This document shows, in pieces, positions 45,866 through 58,551 of a DNA stretch of 64,000 nt (position 1 is its first letter; every line of letters starts with the position of its first letter). This DNA comes from Ephydatia muelleri. Its lineage: Eukaryota > Porifera > Demospongiae > Spongillida > Spongillidae. A program made the translations under genes and the position numbers. A model generated the notes under the pieces. That model was given only the letters and a program-made list of their open reading frames with translations. It was not told where the DNA came from and searched no databases. The stretch covers positions 7,407,923 to 7,471,922 of the forward strand of contig JABACO010000015.1 in NCBI GenBank assembly GCA_013339895.1, read 5' to 3'.

Positions 45866-48432
45866 GCCGACATACGGTTGGCTTGATATTCTAATTAATC
45901 ACCACATACACATACAGAACGCTACACAGGCACAAGAAGAAAGACACCCAAAGTGTCACAACAAGATCACACTCCCTGCCCATCACAGAGACAGCTCTGT
46001 CAGAAGGGCAACACTAGCCGACATACGGTTGGCTTGATATTCTAATTAATCACCACATACACATACAGAATGCTACACAGGCACAAGAGGAAAGACACCC
46101 AAAGTGTCACAACAAGATCACACTCCCTGCCCATCACAGAGACAGCTCTGTCAGAAGGGCAACACTAGCCGACATACGGTTGGCTTGATATTCTAATTAA
46201 TCACCACATACACATACAGAACGCTACACAGGCACAAGAGGAAAGACACCCAAAGTGTCACAACATGATCACACTCCCTGCCCATCACAGAGACAGCTCT
46301 GTCAGAAGGGCAACACTAGCCGACATACGGTTGGCTTGATATTCTAATTAATCACCACATACACATACAGAACGCTACACAGGCACAAGTCGAAAGACAC
46401 CCAAAGTGTCACAACAAGATCACACTCCCTGCCCATCACAGAGACAGCTCTGTCAGAAGGGCAACACTAGCCGACATACGGTTGGCTTGATATTCTAATT
46501 AATCACCACATACACATACAGAACGCTACACAGGCACAAGAGGAAAGACACCCAAAGTGTCACAACAAGATCACACTCCCTGCCCATCACAGAGACAGCT
46601 CTGTCAGAAGGGCAACACTAGCCGACATACGGTTGGCTTGATATTCTAATTAATCACCACATACACATACAGAATGCTACACAGGCACAAGAGAAAAGAC
46701 ACCCAAAGTGTCACAACAAGATCACACTCCCTGCCCATCACAGAGACAGCTCTGTCAGAAGGGCAACACTAGCCGACATACGGTTGGCTTGATATTCTAA
46801 TTAATCACCACATACACATACAGAACGCTACACAGGCACAAGAGGAAAGACACCCAAAGTGTCACAACAAGATCACACTCCCTGCCCATCACAGAGACAG
46901 CTCTGTCAGAAGGGCAACACTAGCCGACATACGGTTGGCTTGATATTCTAATTAATCACCACAAACACATACAGAACGCTACACAGGCACAAGTCGAAAG
47001 ACACCCAAAGTGTCACAACAAGATCACACTCCCTGCCCATCACAGAGACAGCTCCGTCAGAAGGGCAACACTAGCCGACATACGGTTGGCTTGATATTCT
47101 AATTAATCACCACATACACATACAGAACGCGACACAGGCACAAGAGGAAAGACACCCAAAGTGTCACAACAAGATCACACTCCCTGCCCATCACAGAGAC
47201 AGCTCCGTCAGAAGGGCAACACTAGCCGACATACGGTTGGCTTGATATTCTAATTAATCACCACATACACATACAGAACGCTACACAGGCACAAGAGGAA
47301 AGACACCCAAAGTGTCACAACAAGATCACACTCCCTGCCCATCACAGAGACAGCTCTGTCAGAAGGGCAACACTAGCCGACATACGGTTGGCTTGATATT
47401 CTAATTAATCACCACATACACATACAGAACGCTACACAGGCACAAGAGGAAAGACACCCAAAGTGTCACAACAAGATCACACTCCCTGCCCATCACAGAG
47501 ACAGCTCTGTCAGAAGGGCAACACTAGCCGACATACGGTTGGCTTGATATTCTAATTAATCACCACATACACATACAGAATGCTACACAGGCACAAGAGA
47601 AAAGACACCCAAAGTGTCACAACAAGATCACACTCCCTGCCCATCACAGAGACAGCTCTGTCAGAAGGGCAACACTAGCCGACATACGGTTGGCTTGATA
47701 TTCTAATTAATCACCACATACACATACAGAACGCTACACAGGCACAAGAGGAAAGACACCCAAAGTGTCACAACAAGATCACACTCCCTGCCCATCACAG
47801 AGACAGCTCCGTCAGAAGGGCAACACTAGCCGACATACGGTTGGCTTGATATTCTAATTAATCACCACATACACATACAGAACGCGACACAGGCACAAGA
47901 GGAAAGACACCCAAAGTGTCACAACAAGATCACACTCCCTGCCCATCACAGAGACAGCTCTGTCAGAAGGGCAACACTAGCCGACATACGGTTGGCTTGA
48001 TATTCTAATTAATCACCACAAACACATACAGAACGCTACACAGGCACAAGTCGAAAGACACCCAAAGTGTCACAACAAGATCACACTCCCTGCCCATCAC
48101 AGAGACAGCTCCGTCAGAAGGGCAACACTAGCCGACATACGGTTGGCTTGATATTCTAATTAATCACCACATACACATACAGAACGCGACACAGGCACAA
48201 GAGGAAAGACACCCAAAGTGTCACAACAAGATCACACTCCCTGCCCATCACAGAGACAGCTCTGTCAGAAGGGCAACACTAGCCGACATACGGTTGGCTT
48301 GATATTCTAATTAATCACCACATACACATACAGAATGCTACACAGGCACAAGAGGAAAGACACCCAAAGTGTCACAACAAGATCACACTCCCTGCCCATC
48401 ACAGAGACAGCTCTGTCAGAAGGGCAACACTA
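45866..48432. repeat. Satellite array, 17 x 151 bp
   Basis: Units start GCCGACATACGGTTGGCTTG at 45,866, 46,017, 46,168 and every 151 bp to 48,282; the array ends at 48,432. Length is constant; units differ at a few sites (AACGCTAC/AACGCGAC/AATGCTAC; AGGAAAG/AGAAAAG/TCGAAAG; CTCTGTC/CTCCGTC). Variant order in units 6-9 recurs in 12-16, showing block duplication inside the array. Confidence 0.97.
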
Positions 48433-49242
48433 GCTGACATACAATACACACCTATACCAGGGAATGTTCTGATTACAATACTGTACATGTAAACACATAG
48501 AAGAGTGAACAGTTGACTCACCCTATGTCGGACCACCGTCACATACACAGGTGCATTGATTCACATTAGTAGAAGGCCAGCACTGTTGCGCACTTACTGA
48601 GGGCATGAAGGGAAGCAAGACAAGAATGTATTCGAATGCACACTTGTAGGCCAACACATGCCGTCACGCACCTATATATGTAAATACCGAAAGTGGTGCG
48701 TACTAAACAAGATGAAAGTGGTCTAGAATAGAAACGCACATGCACACACAATCGCACTTATCTAACGCCGCCCAGCATACTGAGTACACGCACGCACTTC
48801 TTCAAACACCGCTCCTCCCAAACCCCATTTACGATTGATGCGAGAATGAAAGATTAACGCACAAGCTGAGTAGCATGTTGTTCAAAAGACAAGAGATACT
48901 CAACTTTCCGTCCTCCCGAGGAGCTCACACAAAGACCAACCATCACGTGTTACGTCGCAAAAAGCAATTTCTTTAAGTAAGGAGTCACGTGATCAATAAT
49001 TTGTAACCATTGTAAACCCTTGTATTTGGAATTACGCAATGTTTTCACTACGTTAGTTTGCCCAAATGCAATAGCTTACAACGTTTTGTCGTGGTACATC
49101 ACTCGAATGTTGTAATTTGTTGTAATTTTTACAACAACGTATAGCAGCAACGATGTATTTGAAAAAACCATGGTTGTTCTATGTTGTAGAGAATGGTAAA
49201 ACATGGTAAAATAACCATTGTATTTTCAACTTTTTCCCTGTG
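48433..49242. other. Right end of the CACTA-like element
   Basis: No gene seen. Contains subterminal TTGTAA/ACAACG repeats from about 49,005 and the terminal inverted repeat. Confidence 0.6.
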
Positions 49243-49245
49243 ATT

Positions 49246-49540
49246 AATACCAATGACTTCTTTGCAGCTGCATGAAAGAGTTTTCATATATTCAACAATG
49301 CCAGAAATGTTTCATTGTAGTCCAAAGCAAAGTTTGCAATTGACACTTCAATTGGTTTTCATTGCCATAAAATTTGCTCACAAATTCCAGCTCAGATGTT
49401 AGATCACTACCTTTGATGGCATTCAATAACAGCTCCTGCAAGTTTTTGTAAGTGTTATACCCTTCCTGTTCAAATCTGGACTTTATAGAATTCTAATTAA
49501 AAAGTTAGAGCCTTACAACTCCATGACAGATACTCCGATT
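49246..49540 (-). pseudogene. hAT transposase fragment, upstream part, right copy
   Basis: Inverse of about 7200-7460; separated from the dimerisation exon by the 5.5-kb insertion. Confidence 0.65.
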
Positions 49541-49589
49541 CTCAGTGCGTAAGAAGCACTAGAATATTGAAATAAAAAACTTGCCCTAT

Positions 49590-49965
49590 TCGCGGAAACG
49601 ATCCCATGATCGCGCGGCAATTAACATGCATGTAGAAACTAGGTAGGCGGTTGCATTGTATTACGTTTAGCGTTAGTGGAAGAGTACCTGGTACGACGAA
49701 AATCCCGAGTCCAAGCGTGCTATAGCGAGCCAAAGCAATACCATGAATCGCTACAAGCGGGCTCGGTACCAAGAAGACTTGTCAGACTCCAAGCGGCCTA
49801 CCAAGCGAAAGCGATACCAAGAATATGTTTTTAGAACTGAACCAATAGCTATCAAAACTGTCTCGGGGCGAGGAGGGGAAAAAAGTAGGGAAACAAGTAA
49901 ATAAAAAACTTATATCGAGAAAGTGATTAGAATATAGATTGGTGGCGCAAAAGCAAGGAAACGTG
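49590..49965 (+). mobile_element. Helitron-like fragment, right copy (MITE-free)
   Basis: Inverse of 6763-7110. It continues through the CAAGTAAATAAAAAAC arm into GATTAGAATATAGATTGG without the 342-bp MITE, so it shows the arm in its original form up to the poly-G tract. Confidence 0.5.
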
Positions 49966-50559
49966 GGGGGGGGGGGGGGGGGGGGGGGGGTTGATAGGAT
50001 CCTACAACTAAACAGTTCTACACTTGCAAATAAAGAAGCGTATATGCAAAATGTAGAATAGGGTTGCCGCAGTTAACCGCGGGTTATTTTTAAACGTCAC
50101 CACGGAGAAAGTATGCAATGATATACGGAGTACAACTAGGCGATTGCTTGAGTTGGAAGTATCACATCATCATCAGTCATTATGAATTTACACTTTACAA
50201 ATCAAAGTTTAAGAACGTATAAACTATACGTCCTTTAGGATCATGTCATTGTTCTTTGTATGTATGCAGTTGTAATTTTTTTTCTTTCCTTGCGTAACAG
50301 GCAAAAAAAGAACCAACTTGGTGAAGAGTGGGAAGGAAGTCTACGCAGTAGCTGCTTTGGTCTACAGTGAAGGTTCTCTTTCCCGCTTTGAGCTTCCTGT
50401 ATACCTGTACGCTCACATTACACAGTTTGTAGGGTCCGTTGGTGCTGAAGCAAGTTCGAACAAGGCGCTTAAAACACCAGATGAATGCCGAAGAAGATTT
50501 CCTGCACTGGAATGTAGTATCCGGAGATAATTTTCGGAGCAGAGCAACCACACCCTTAG
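49966..50559. other. Upstream region of transporter copy D
   Basis: A poly-G tract (about 49,966-49,990) and the possible terminal exon 50,301-50,530 on the plus strand. The 5' leader of copy D should lie here. No other gene recognised. Confidence 0.4.
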
Positions 50560-50632
50560 ATGGAAGAGAACTACACAATTCAGTCAAAGAGTGAGACTGA
50601 AGTGAAACCTCTTCTGCTAAAAAGCAGCGTAT

Positions 50633-53600
50633 TGTAGGGAAATGACAATAATAACGCAATAACTTAACTATTCACGTGTGTTGTGCTTGTATTGGAATCA
50701 TTCATTCATTCATTTGTCTGCTTGTGCTAGATGGTTTCCTTACATATTTGGCGACAAAAGCACGTTGCAAAGGCATTATCAGGCGGGAATTTGCATTCTA
50801 GCGGAGAGAGTCAATTTCGCGTCGAGGTATAGGAAAGAGGGAGAGACTGTATCACAATTTATTATCGCATTGCGCGCCATCGCTGGAAATTGTAGTTTTG
50901 GCCAGTCTTTAGAAGAACGCTTACGTGATCAATTGGCTATTGGTATTAACAACGATTACTGGCAAAGAGAATTATTTCGAATACACACTACCAATGAAGC
51001 TACACTCCAACAAGTTGAAGCTTCAGCTTTGGTTTTGGAACAGGCGCATAATCAGCAACATAAGATTCAAGCCTTGGGGAAAGACAATACAGGAACAGAG
51101 TCTGGCATTCGAAGAGTGAAGGGGTTACAAGAGACCGCACCTCACGCACGTTGTAGCATGCGTAATACGTCAGGTTTTACACCTAAGGAACTGGAAAAAG
51201 GGCGAGACTGCTTAAGGTGCGGATTCCCGAAACATCGAACTGGAGAGAAATGCCCAGCCCAAGGAGCAATCTGCAATTCATGTGGGGCCTCGAATCATTT
51301 TGCTAGGGTATGCATGAAGTCAAAAAGAGCAACAGTTACTCACCGTGGTCAAAGGGGGCTACCAAGACAAAGACGTGTGAATGCAGTAGCAATTGATCCA
51401 GATGATGAAGAATACACAGATTCAGTGATAGATGGGGATGACAGTGGAGAAAGAGAAGTGAACACAGTACAGATCAGGACTCTGAGAGGCCAGGCAGCAC
51501 GTCTGAGTGTGTTGTTAAATGGAGTAAGGGTGCAAATGCTTTATGACCCAGGAGCAGCACGGTCAGTAATCAGCGAACAAATCTGGAAGAGAATAGGATC
51601 CCCTTACCTGTCATCAGCAGACACTCTGGTGGCATACACAAATGTGGTAGTCGAAACGTTAGGTGAAACCACTATTGATGTGCAGGCATTGGGGAAGAGG
51701 AAGGAACTACCAGTGACGGTGGTGAAGCAGCATGATCAACCTCTGTTTGGGTTAGACTGGTGCCAGGAATTTGACATTCGTATGCCCAGGGGTGTCACCA
51801 TTTGTAAGTTGGGACCACAAGCAGGGTCAGCATTGCCGCCAGGTACAAATGGAAACACCACATCTACACCATTGGGGGCACTGCTTCAGCAGTACTCAGA
51901 ACTCTTTAGTGAGAAGCCTAGCACCATCAATGGTCATAAAGCAGTGGTTCACATGAAAGAGGGTGCTATTCCCAGGCTATTTTCTGCACGCCCATTACCT
52001 TTTCCAATGCGGAAGGCCGTGGAACAGGAGATACATCGGTTAGTGGAGCAGAATGTATTGGAACATGTTGATTCAGCAATCACACCAATTGAACGGGCAT
52101 CTCCAATCGTATGTGTCCCAAAGGGTAGTGGGGGTATTCGGTTATGTGTTGACTTTAAAGCTACAGTTAACCCACAAGTGTATGTTGACCCCCATCCCTT
52201 ACCAAGGTTTGAGGACATTATATCAAAGCTCAGTGGCAGCAAGTGTTTCACCAAGTTGGACTTGTCTGATGCTTATCTCCAAATGGAAGTGGACCCTGCT
52301 TCTAGGAAGTACTTGATCATTGCCACCCATCTGGGATATTTCCAGTTCAAAAAATTGCCATTTGGAGTTAGTTTTGCTCCCGCGATATTTCAGAAAGCTA
52401 TGGATCAAATTTTGTCGGGCATCCCGAAAACCGCTGTACATTGATGACATCCTGGTGGCAGGAACTTCACAGGAAGAACATTTGAAGCTTTTGAAGGAAG
52501 TCTTAGAGAGGTTGAAGCAGGCAAATGTTAGGATAAAGAAGTCAAAGTGTAAATTTATGCAAGCGGAAGTTACTTACTTGGGTTATCGAATTGATCAAGA
52601 TGGCATTCACCCAACTGAAGAGCATGTGTTGGCCATTAAGCAGATGCCAGCACCATCCAATGTGAAGGAATTACGCTCTTTCCTTGGTGCTATTAACTAT
52701 TATTCCAGATTTTTACCAAACTTGCAATCACTATGTACACCTTTGCACCAACTCACAAAGAACGCAACAAGATGGGTGTGGTCAAAAGAGAGCGACAGAG
52801 TCTTTCAGCATCTGAAACAGCTGTTATCATGTAAGGACACATTGGTGCATTACGATGAAGCTTTACCGCTAGTCCTTATGACAGATGCTAGTGACAATGG
52901 AGTAGGTGCAGTGTTATTGCATAGGTTGTCAGATGGTGTTGAGAAACCAGTGGCTTTTGCCTCACGGACCTTGATGGATCGAGAGAAAAGGTACTCTGTT
53001 ATTGACAAAGAAGCTCTTGCCATCATCTTTGGTGTCACCAAATTCTATCAATATTTGTATGGCCGACGATTTATTCTGCAAACAGACCATAAGCCGCTGG
53101 AACGTATCCTTGGAGCGCATCAAGAAATTCCTAAAATGGCTGCCAATCGTTTGCAAAGGTGGGCTATTACTCTGAGTGCCTATGATTATGACCTTGAGTA
53201 CATCAAGGGGAAACACAATTTATTGGCAGATCCGTTATCACGTCTTCCGTTACGTACTACGAACATATCCACAACCGAGCAGGCTGGTTATAGTGGAGCA
53301 CTTCTGAACATTCGTATAGGGGACTTGCCCATATCGAAGAAAGAACTTCAAAGACTGACTAGACAAGACCCACTTCTCTCAAGGGTTATTCTGTACATGG
53401 AGAGAGGGTGGCCAAATGACAGAAAGCTTATACCCCAAGAATACATGACCTTTTATGAGAAAAGGGATTCTTTGTCTTTTGAGGAAAATATTCTGCTCTG
53501 GCAAGGGAGGATTGTCATACCAAAACCGTTACATGATGCTGTTTTGGCCACTTTACATGATGGGCACCCAGGAATATGGGCTATGAGGGCGCTTGCAAGA

Positions 53601-55038
53601 TTTTACGTTTGGTGGCCTAACATTGATGAGGAAGTGGAAATGTATGTAAAGAAGTGTAGCCCTTGTCAGCAGAATCGTCCGCGGGAGCCGGAAAGTCTAC
53701 TTTTTGCATGGAACACACCAAGTGAACCTTGGTCCAGGATCCATGTAGATTATGCTGGCCCCTTTGAGGGCAAGTATTGGCTGGTAGTCATTGATGCGTT
53801 CTCAAAGTGGTTAGAGATAAAACCAATGCAGGTTTCCACAGCAGCAGTAACAATAAAGGCATTGAGGGAAATCTTCTGCCGTTTTGGTTTACCACGAGTC
53901 ATAGTATCTGACAATGGTCCTCAGTTCATAGCCTCTGAATTTAAAGACTTCTGCACTGCCAATAACATTACACATATTCGTGCTACCCCGTATCACCCAA
54001 AAACAAATGGACTGGCGGAACGGGCAGTGAGGACTTTTAAGGAGCGCTTCTCAGCTACAAAGATGCATAGGGATGATTTAGACCTGACACTGCAACGTTT
54101 CCTGATTTCCTACAGAAATACACCCCACAAGTCAACAGGCCGCTCACCTGCTGAATTGTTGCTGGGTCGAAGGATTAGAACAAAGTTGGACCTCTTGAAA
54201 CCAGATATAAATCACTACATGGACAAAGCTTTAACTCAGCAAAAAGTTTATCATGATACTAGGGCCAAGTTCTCATCCTTCTCAATAGGAGACTTAGTTT
54301 GGGTTGGACGACCAGAAGGAAAAGGATATGAAAGTGGCTGTATTATGAGGAAAACCGGACCACTATCATACATTGTGAATGTTAATGGGATTGAACGCAG
54401 GAAGCATGCCGACCAGCTAAGGAAGAGAATGGCAGAATCAGACGTAGAGAGTGAGGAAGCAGAGGACACACCCCCCAAAACTACAGCAGAAACGGAGCCT
54501 CATAATCTAGAGCAGCTCATACACCCACATACTTCTCAACCTGTCTACAGGAGGAAAAACTTGGACCCTGTTCCCCAACCTCCACCCTCTGTGCAGGACC
54601 CTTCAGTCAGACAACAAGGCAATTTTCAGCCAAATGCAATACACCAACCACAGCAAGATCAGTTAGGGGCAGATGAAAGGTCAGAACCCGAGAGTGTTTC
54701 AGATCAGACAGTGAAAGAGCCTGGACATGAGCTACCCAAGGGTCAGCTTGAAGGTCCTCAGCATACCCTTGAAGGGGAGGTAAATAATCAGGCAGATCAA
54801 AGTTCTAACAACTTACCACCAGCAAGTATCTCAGAACAGCGTCCACAAAGAATCAGAAGACCTCCATCCCGACCATATGACAAGTACCTGTGGGATCCTA
54901 GAGCAAAATAAAAGGGAGAGACAGGATGTAGGGAAATGACAATAATAACGTAATAACTTAACTATTCACGTGTGTTGTGCTTGTATTGGAATCATTCATT
55001 CATTCATTTGTCTGCATGTGCTAGATGATTTCCTTTCA
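50633..55038 (+). mobile_element. Ty3/gypsy retrotransposon Ty3-I, copy D
   Basis: LTRs 50,633-50,744 and 54,927-55,038 (112 bp each), TSD CGTAT at 50,628-50,632 and 55,039-55,043. 4,406 bp, 2 bp shorter than copy A. Confidence 0.93.
50678..54911 (+). pseudogene. Ty3-I gag-pol, copy D (one frameshift)
   Basis: A 2-bp deletion at about 52,437, just before the YIDD codons of reverse transcriptase, splits the polyprotein into a 5' frame ending 52,444 and a 3' frame resuming with YIDDILVAG. The rest matches copy A, including DPGA protease and the integrase core. Confidence 0.9.
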
Positions 55039-56223
55039 CGTATCAGCGCAACAGAAAAATCTCCCGAGGTTCAAAAATGTCCTGGCCTTTGCCGTGTGCT
55101 GCTTTTTAAACTTTGTCCTAAGTTGCGCCTTCTCCATTCTCGCTCCGTTCTTCCCTATTGAAGTGAGTCTCGCGTTGCTTCAAAGCGTGGCGTATGCAAC
55201 CTTTCCTTCCACCACCATGTTCTCCCATGTAATATGCAACACACCATCCAGGCTGCTCAGAAGGGCGTATCTTCTACTCTTATAGGAAGCATCGTCAGTG
55301 CCTCCCCCTTCTGTGTTGTGATACTGTCGCCCTTCTTCGGATACTATGTCAGTTGAAGCACCATCATCTGCGAGCGCAAGTGTATCTATCTCCCTCCACT
55401 CCCCAGGGCTCCTCCATTGGAGTAAGGTTTATGTTGCTTATCAGCACACTGGTATTAGGAGTGTCCTTCAGCTTATTTGGGTAAGGAGGACATACCTGGT
55501 AAGAGGGAATGTATTGGAGGCATCTCACCAGCTGGGTAAGGTGGCTGTATTGGTGTATCCTTCAATGCATTTGGGCGAAGGATTCATGTGCATGTAAATT
55601 CATATAAGGGTTTACCAAGTCTAATACCATTTTCGCCTCAACTAAACTGATGTTCTAGGTTAGTGAGTAAGATAGGTGAAGGAGGAGGCACATTTATTGC
55701 AATCTGCATCATCCTCCGACTGTTCCATGGCACAGGGACAGCCATGTTCTTCACATCTTCGTATGCCCTTTCCACAGCCTTATATCCAAAGAATATAGGA
55801 CTTGTGATGGTCAGTAGACCACCACTTGGGCTAGAGTTTCATTTGGGTGCGCTCTTATTAGGGATTGCTAGCAGTAGCAGGAGGAATGGGATTTGCTATT
55901 GGACCAGCATTTGGGAGTGGTCTATATGAGGTGGGACTCCGAAACAAATCAATGAGATATTTCATCAATTCCACTTTATTTTCCCTCTTTTAGCTTGGAG
56001 GGTTCCTGCTTCCTTTTGTTGTGATTGGAGCTTGCCCCTTGCTTCTTCTTGTACCATTGTACATCTTTCTCCCCGACAGTGGTAAGCCCCACCCCTTTTA
56101 GCCTAGTCCTAGTGCAGTTGTATGGTGTTGGTGCAGACATACCAGTCCAGAGGCTATCTTCACGTGCTGTGTGCACACTGCTGAGAAGTTTCCCAATGTT
56201 GTGCATAGGCAAGTGGACTTTTG

Positions 56224-56349
56224 TTCAGTGCACGCAAGGGGTTCTGTGCACGCAAGGGGTTCTGTGCATGCAAGGGGTTCAGTGCACGCAAGGGGTTCAG
56301 TGCACGCAAGGGGTTCTGTGCACGCAAGGGGTTCTGTGCATGCAAGGGG
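56224..56349. repeat. 18-bp minisatellite in intron 7 of copy D (7 units)
   Basis: Seven units of the TTCAGTGCACGCAAGGGG type directly after the GC donor. Copies A and B have one unit at the same place. Confidence 0.92.
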
Positions 56350-57790
56350 TTCTGTGCATTGGATGCTTGGTGGTCCAGTCTTCTAGTAGTATGTACTTTA
56401 ATATTCACATAGCCACAAGCCACAGCTATTGTTGTGGCATTCATATGTTGTGTGGTCACTTCACTCACTCTATAGCTCTGTGCAATGTTCTGGCGTTAGC
56501 AGCACTGGGATTCTTCACATCCACCTTCTCTCCATTTCTGGTCAACAAGGTACACACAACAAGGTGTGTGAGTCATCACTAAGGTACTCATCTGACCCTC
56601 CCAGCTTCACGTTCCTGTGGCCCGTACTGGTCTGGTCTTCCTTGCTGGACCTGTAGTGTACATGCTTGCTACCTTGGTTGCGGGACCTCTGTCAGACAAG
56701 TTTGTGAGTCAGTAGGAGGGGCTTAAGAGGTCTCGTTTGGCCCTCTGCATGGAGGTGTGGCCCTCTGTAAGGGGTGTGGTGCGTGTTGTCATGTGACCTG
56801 AGCTTTCATGGCAATTGGGCCATAGCACTTTGCTCATTTGCAGGTTCCCAGTCCACTTTACCTTCACTTACTATGTCTTTCAGGGTACCAGGCCTTTCAT
56901 CATCTGTGGTCTACTCGTATGTGGGTCTGGGTACTTCCTTGTTGGGCCTGCAGACTTCATCGCATCACCGTCAGTTACTTGCCATTTTCTTCCCTTAAGT
57001 CACGTTGCCATTGGTTACAGGAGATTATGGCTGACCATCGTGTCATTTGCCTCAATAGGGTTCGGTGCTGCCTTGATCTTTGTACCTGCATACGCTGATA
57101 TGTTGAATATTGCCAAGTTAGTTGCCTGACCTGTGTGTGTGTGCGTGTGTGTGTGTGTGCGTGCGTGTGTGTGCGTGTGTCTGTCTGTGTGTGTGTGTGT
57201 GTGTCTGCGTGTGTGTGTCTGTGTGTGGTGTGTGTGCATGTTTGTTTTTTACCTATGTATTTTGTGCACATATTTATCTACCCATGGGGACTGTTGTCAT
57301 GCAGATCACTGGACACTGGTTACAACCTGGAGTCCCTCACCACAGTGGTCTCAGGGATCATCTCCTCTGCCCTCTCCTGTGGGTGAGTCCATTCTCCTCC
57401 CCAGACCATCATGTAACCGTTCCTTTGGCAGAGATTTGTCGGGGGCTTTTGTTGGAGGTGTGCTAACTGACTATCTTGACTTCCAAACAAGTGCTGTTGT
57501 GAGTATAGATGCACACACACACACACACATACATACACACACATGCACATGTGTACATATACACACATGCATATACACACATATACATATTAGCACACAT
57601 GTACCTGTGAATTAAGTTTAATTCTATTGTGCTAGATATTTGGTGAGATTCTGCTGGCTCAGGTGAGCGCCTGCCTCTTCCTTGTCTGCTGACCTTCACT
57701 GACCTCTGCCCTCCTTCTCAGGGTCTGCTTGTTCTTCTGTTAACACTTGTTGAAAGACATGTCGGGAAACACACAGAAACAAGTCCTTGA

Positions 57791-58321
57791 TTGTACTGTT
57801 GCTCCATGCTTTTCTATAATTGCCATCATTGATGACATGCTATCATTTATCAGAGAGGCACACCTTCGGAAGCAATTATTCAATTCAAATAAAAGAGATG
57901 AAGTTGTGAAACTGGATGGCAGTGTGTGGAGAGTTGGTGTATGGAGAGTACTTTTCTTCACATGTAGAGATACTGCGAGTTTGGCCTCAATTCATTGTCA
58001 AGATGCAACACAGCTGATGCTTCCTTTCAGCCCTTTACTTCCTAGCCTGGTGCAATAAACATCAATTATGTAACCTGAAAAGTGGTGGTGTGACATGGCT
58101 AGGGGGAATAGGACTGCACAGTACAGTTGCTCTCGTCCAGTGACCCACACATTGCAAGTCTTCTCCTGTCACATACAACAATGTTACTCCCAACTAAAGG
58201 CCAGCTGCTTATCAACTCATTGTAAATCCAGCTCTGACTACCATGACGCCATGATGACAATAACAAAGCACACACACACACACACACACACAGACACGCA
58301 TGGACACCACTGGGGACTGGA
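57791..58321. other. Shared 3' region between convergent transporter copies D and E
   Basis: 3' untranslated sequence of copy D with two AATAAA signals (57,898; 58,054), a short (CA)n and the tail region of copy E. No independent gene. Confidence 0.6.
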
Positions 58322-58517
58322 TTAAGTAGATACACGTCTTTCAACAAGTGTTAACAGAAGAACAAGCAGACCCTGTGTAGGGAGAGAGGGCGAGGTCAGT
58401 GAAGGTCAGCTGACAAGGAAGAGGCAGGAACTCACCTGTGCCAGCAGAATCTCACCAAATATCTAACACAAGAGAATTAAACTTATGTAACCCATATAAT
58501 TCAACTGTATGTGTATT

Positions 58518-58551
<34 letters not shown>

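Larger units (their letters stand above)
43717..49242. mobile_element. CACTA-like DNA transposon, 5.5 kb (TIR CACAGGGAAAAA, TSD ATT)
   Basis: Inverted ends CACAGGGAAAAA at 43,717 and 49,242, with ATT duplicated at 43,714-43,716 and 49,243-49,245; the empty site is at about 7455 and 24,565. Both ends have many subterminal TACAACG/TTGTAAAA repeats, as in CACTA-type elements, which also make 3-bp duplications. The termini are CACAG rather than CACTA. No transposase core was recognised. Contents: a possible multi-exon gene and a large satellite array. Confidence 0.78.
50560..57790 (+). pseudogene. SLC18B1-like: SLC18B1-like MFS transporter, copy D (all 15 exons, interrupted by Ty3-I)
   Basis: Exons: 1a 50,560-50,632, 1b 55,039-55,162, 2 55,252-55,347, 3 55,407-55,480, 4 55,659-55,809, 5 55,862-55,930, 6 55,994-56,081, 7 56,137-56,208, 8 56,476-56,549, 9 56,605-56,703, 10 56,884-56,969, 11 57,021-57,116, 12 57,305-57,382, 13 57,432-57,498, 14 57,636-57,662, 15 57,722-57,790. 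Without the retroelement this sums to 445 codons plus stop, with every junction in phase. Landmarks: APFFPIE, motif C-like GMGFAIGPAFG, SDKF at the seventh-helix loop region, VGGVLTDYLDF near the end. AATAAA signals at 57,898 and 58,054. The Ty3 LTR offers an in-frame ATG at 55,025 that would replace the first ~24 residues. Exon 5 has a cluster of changes against A/B. Confidence 0.85.

Noticed and set aside
45866..48432. Regular 151-bp repeats as a CRISPR array
   Set aside because: The whole unit repeats, with no unique spacers, and the context is eukaryotic transposon DNA; it is a satellite.
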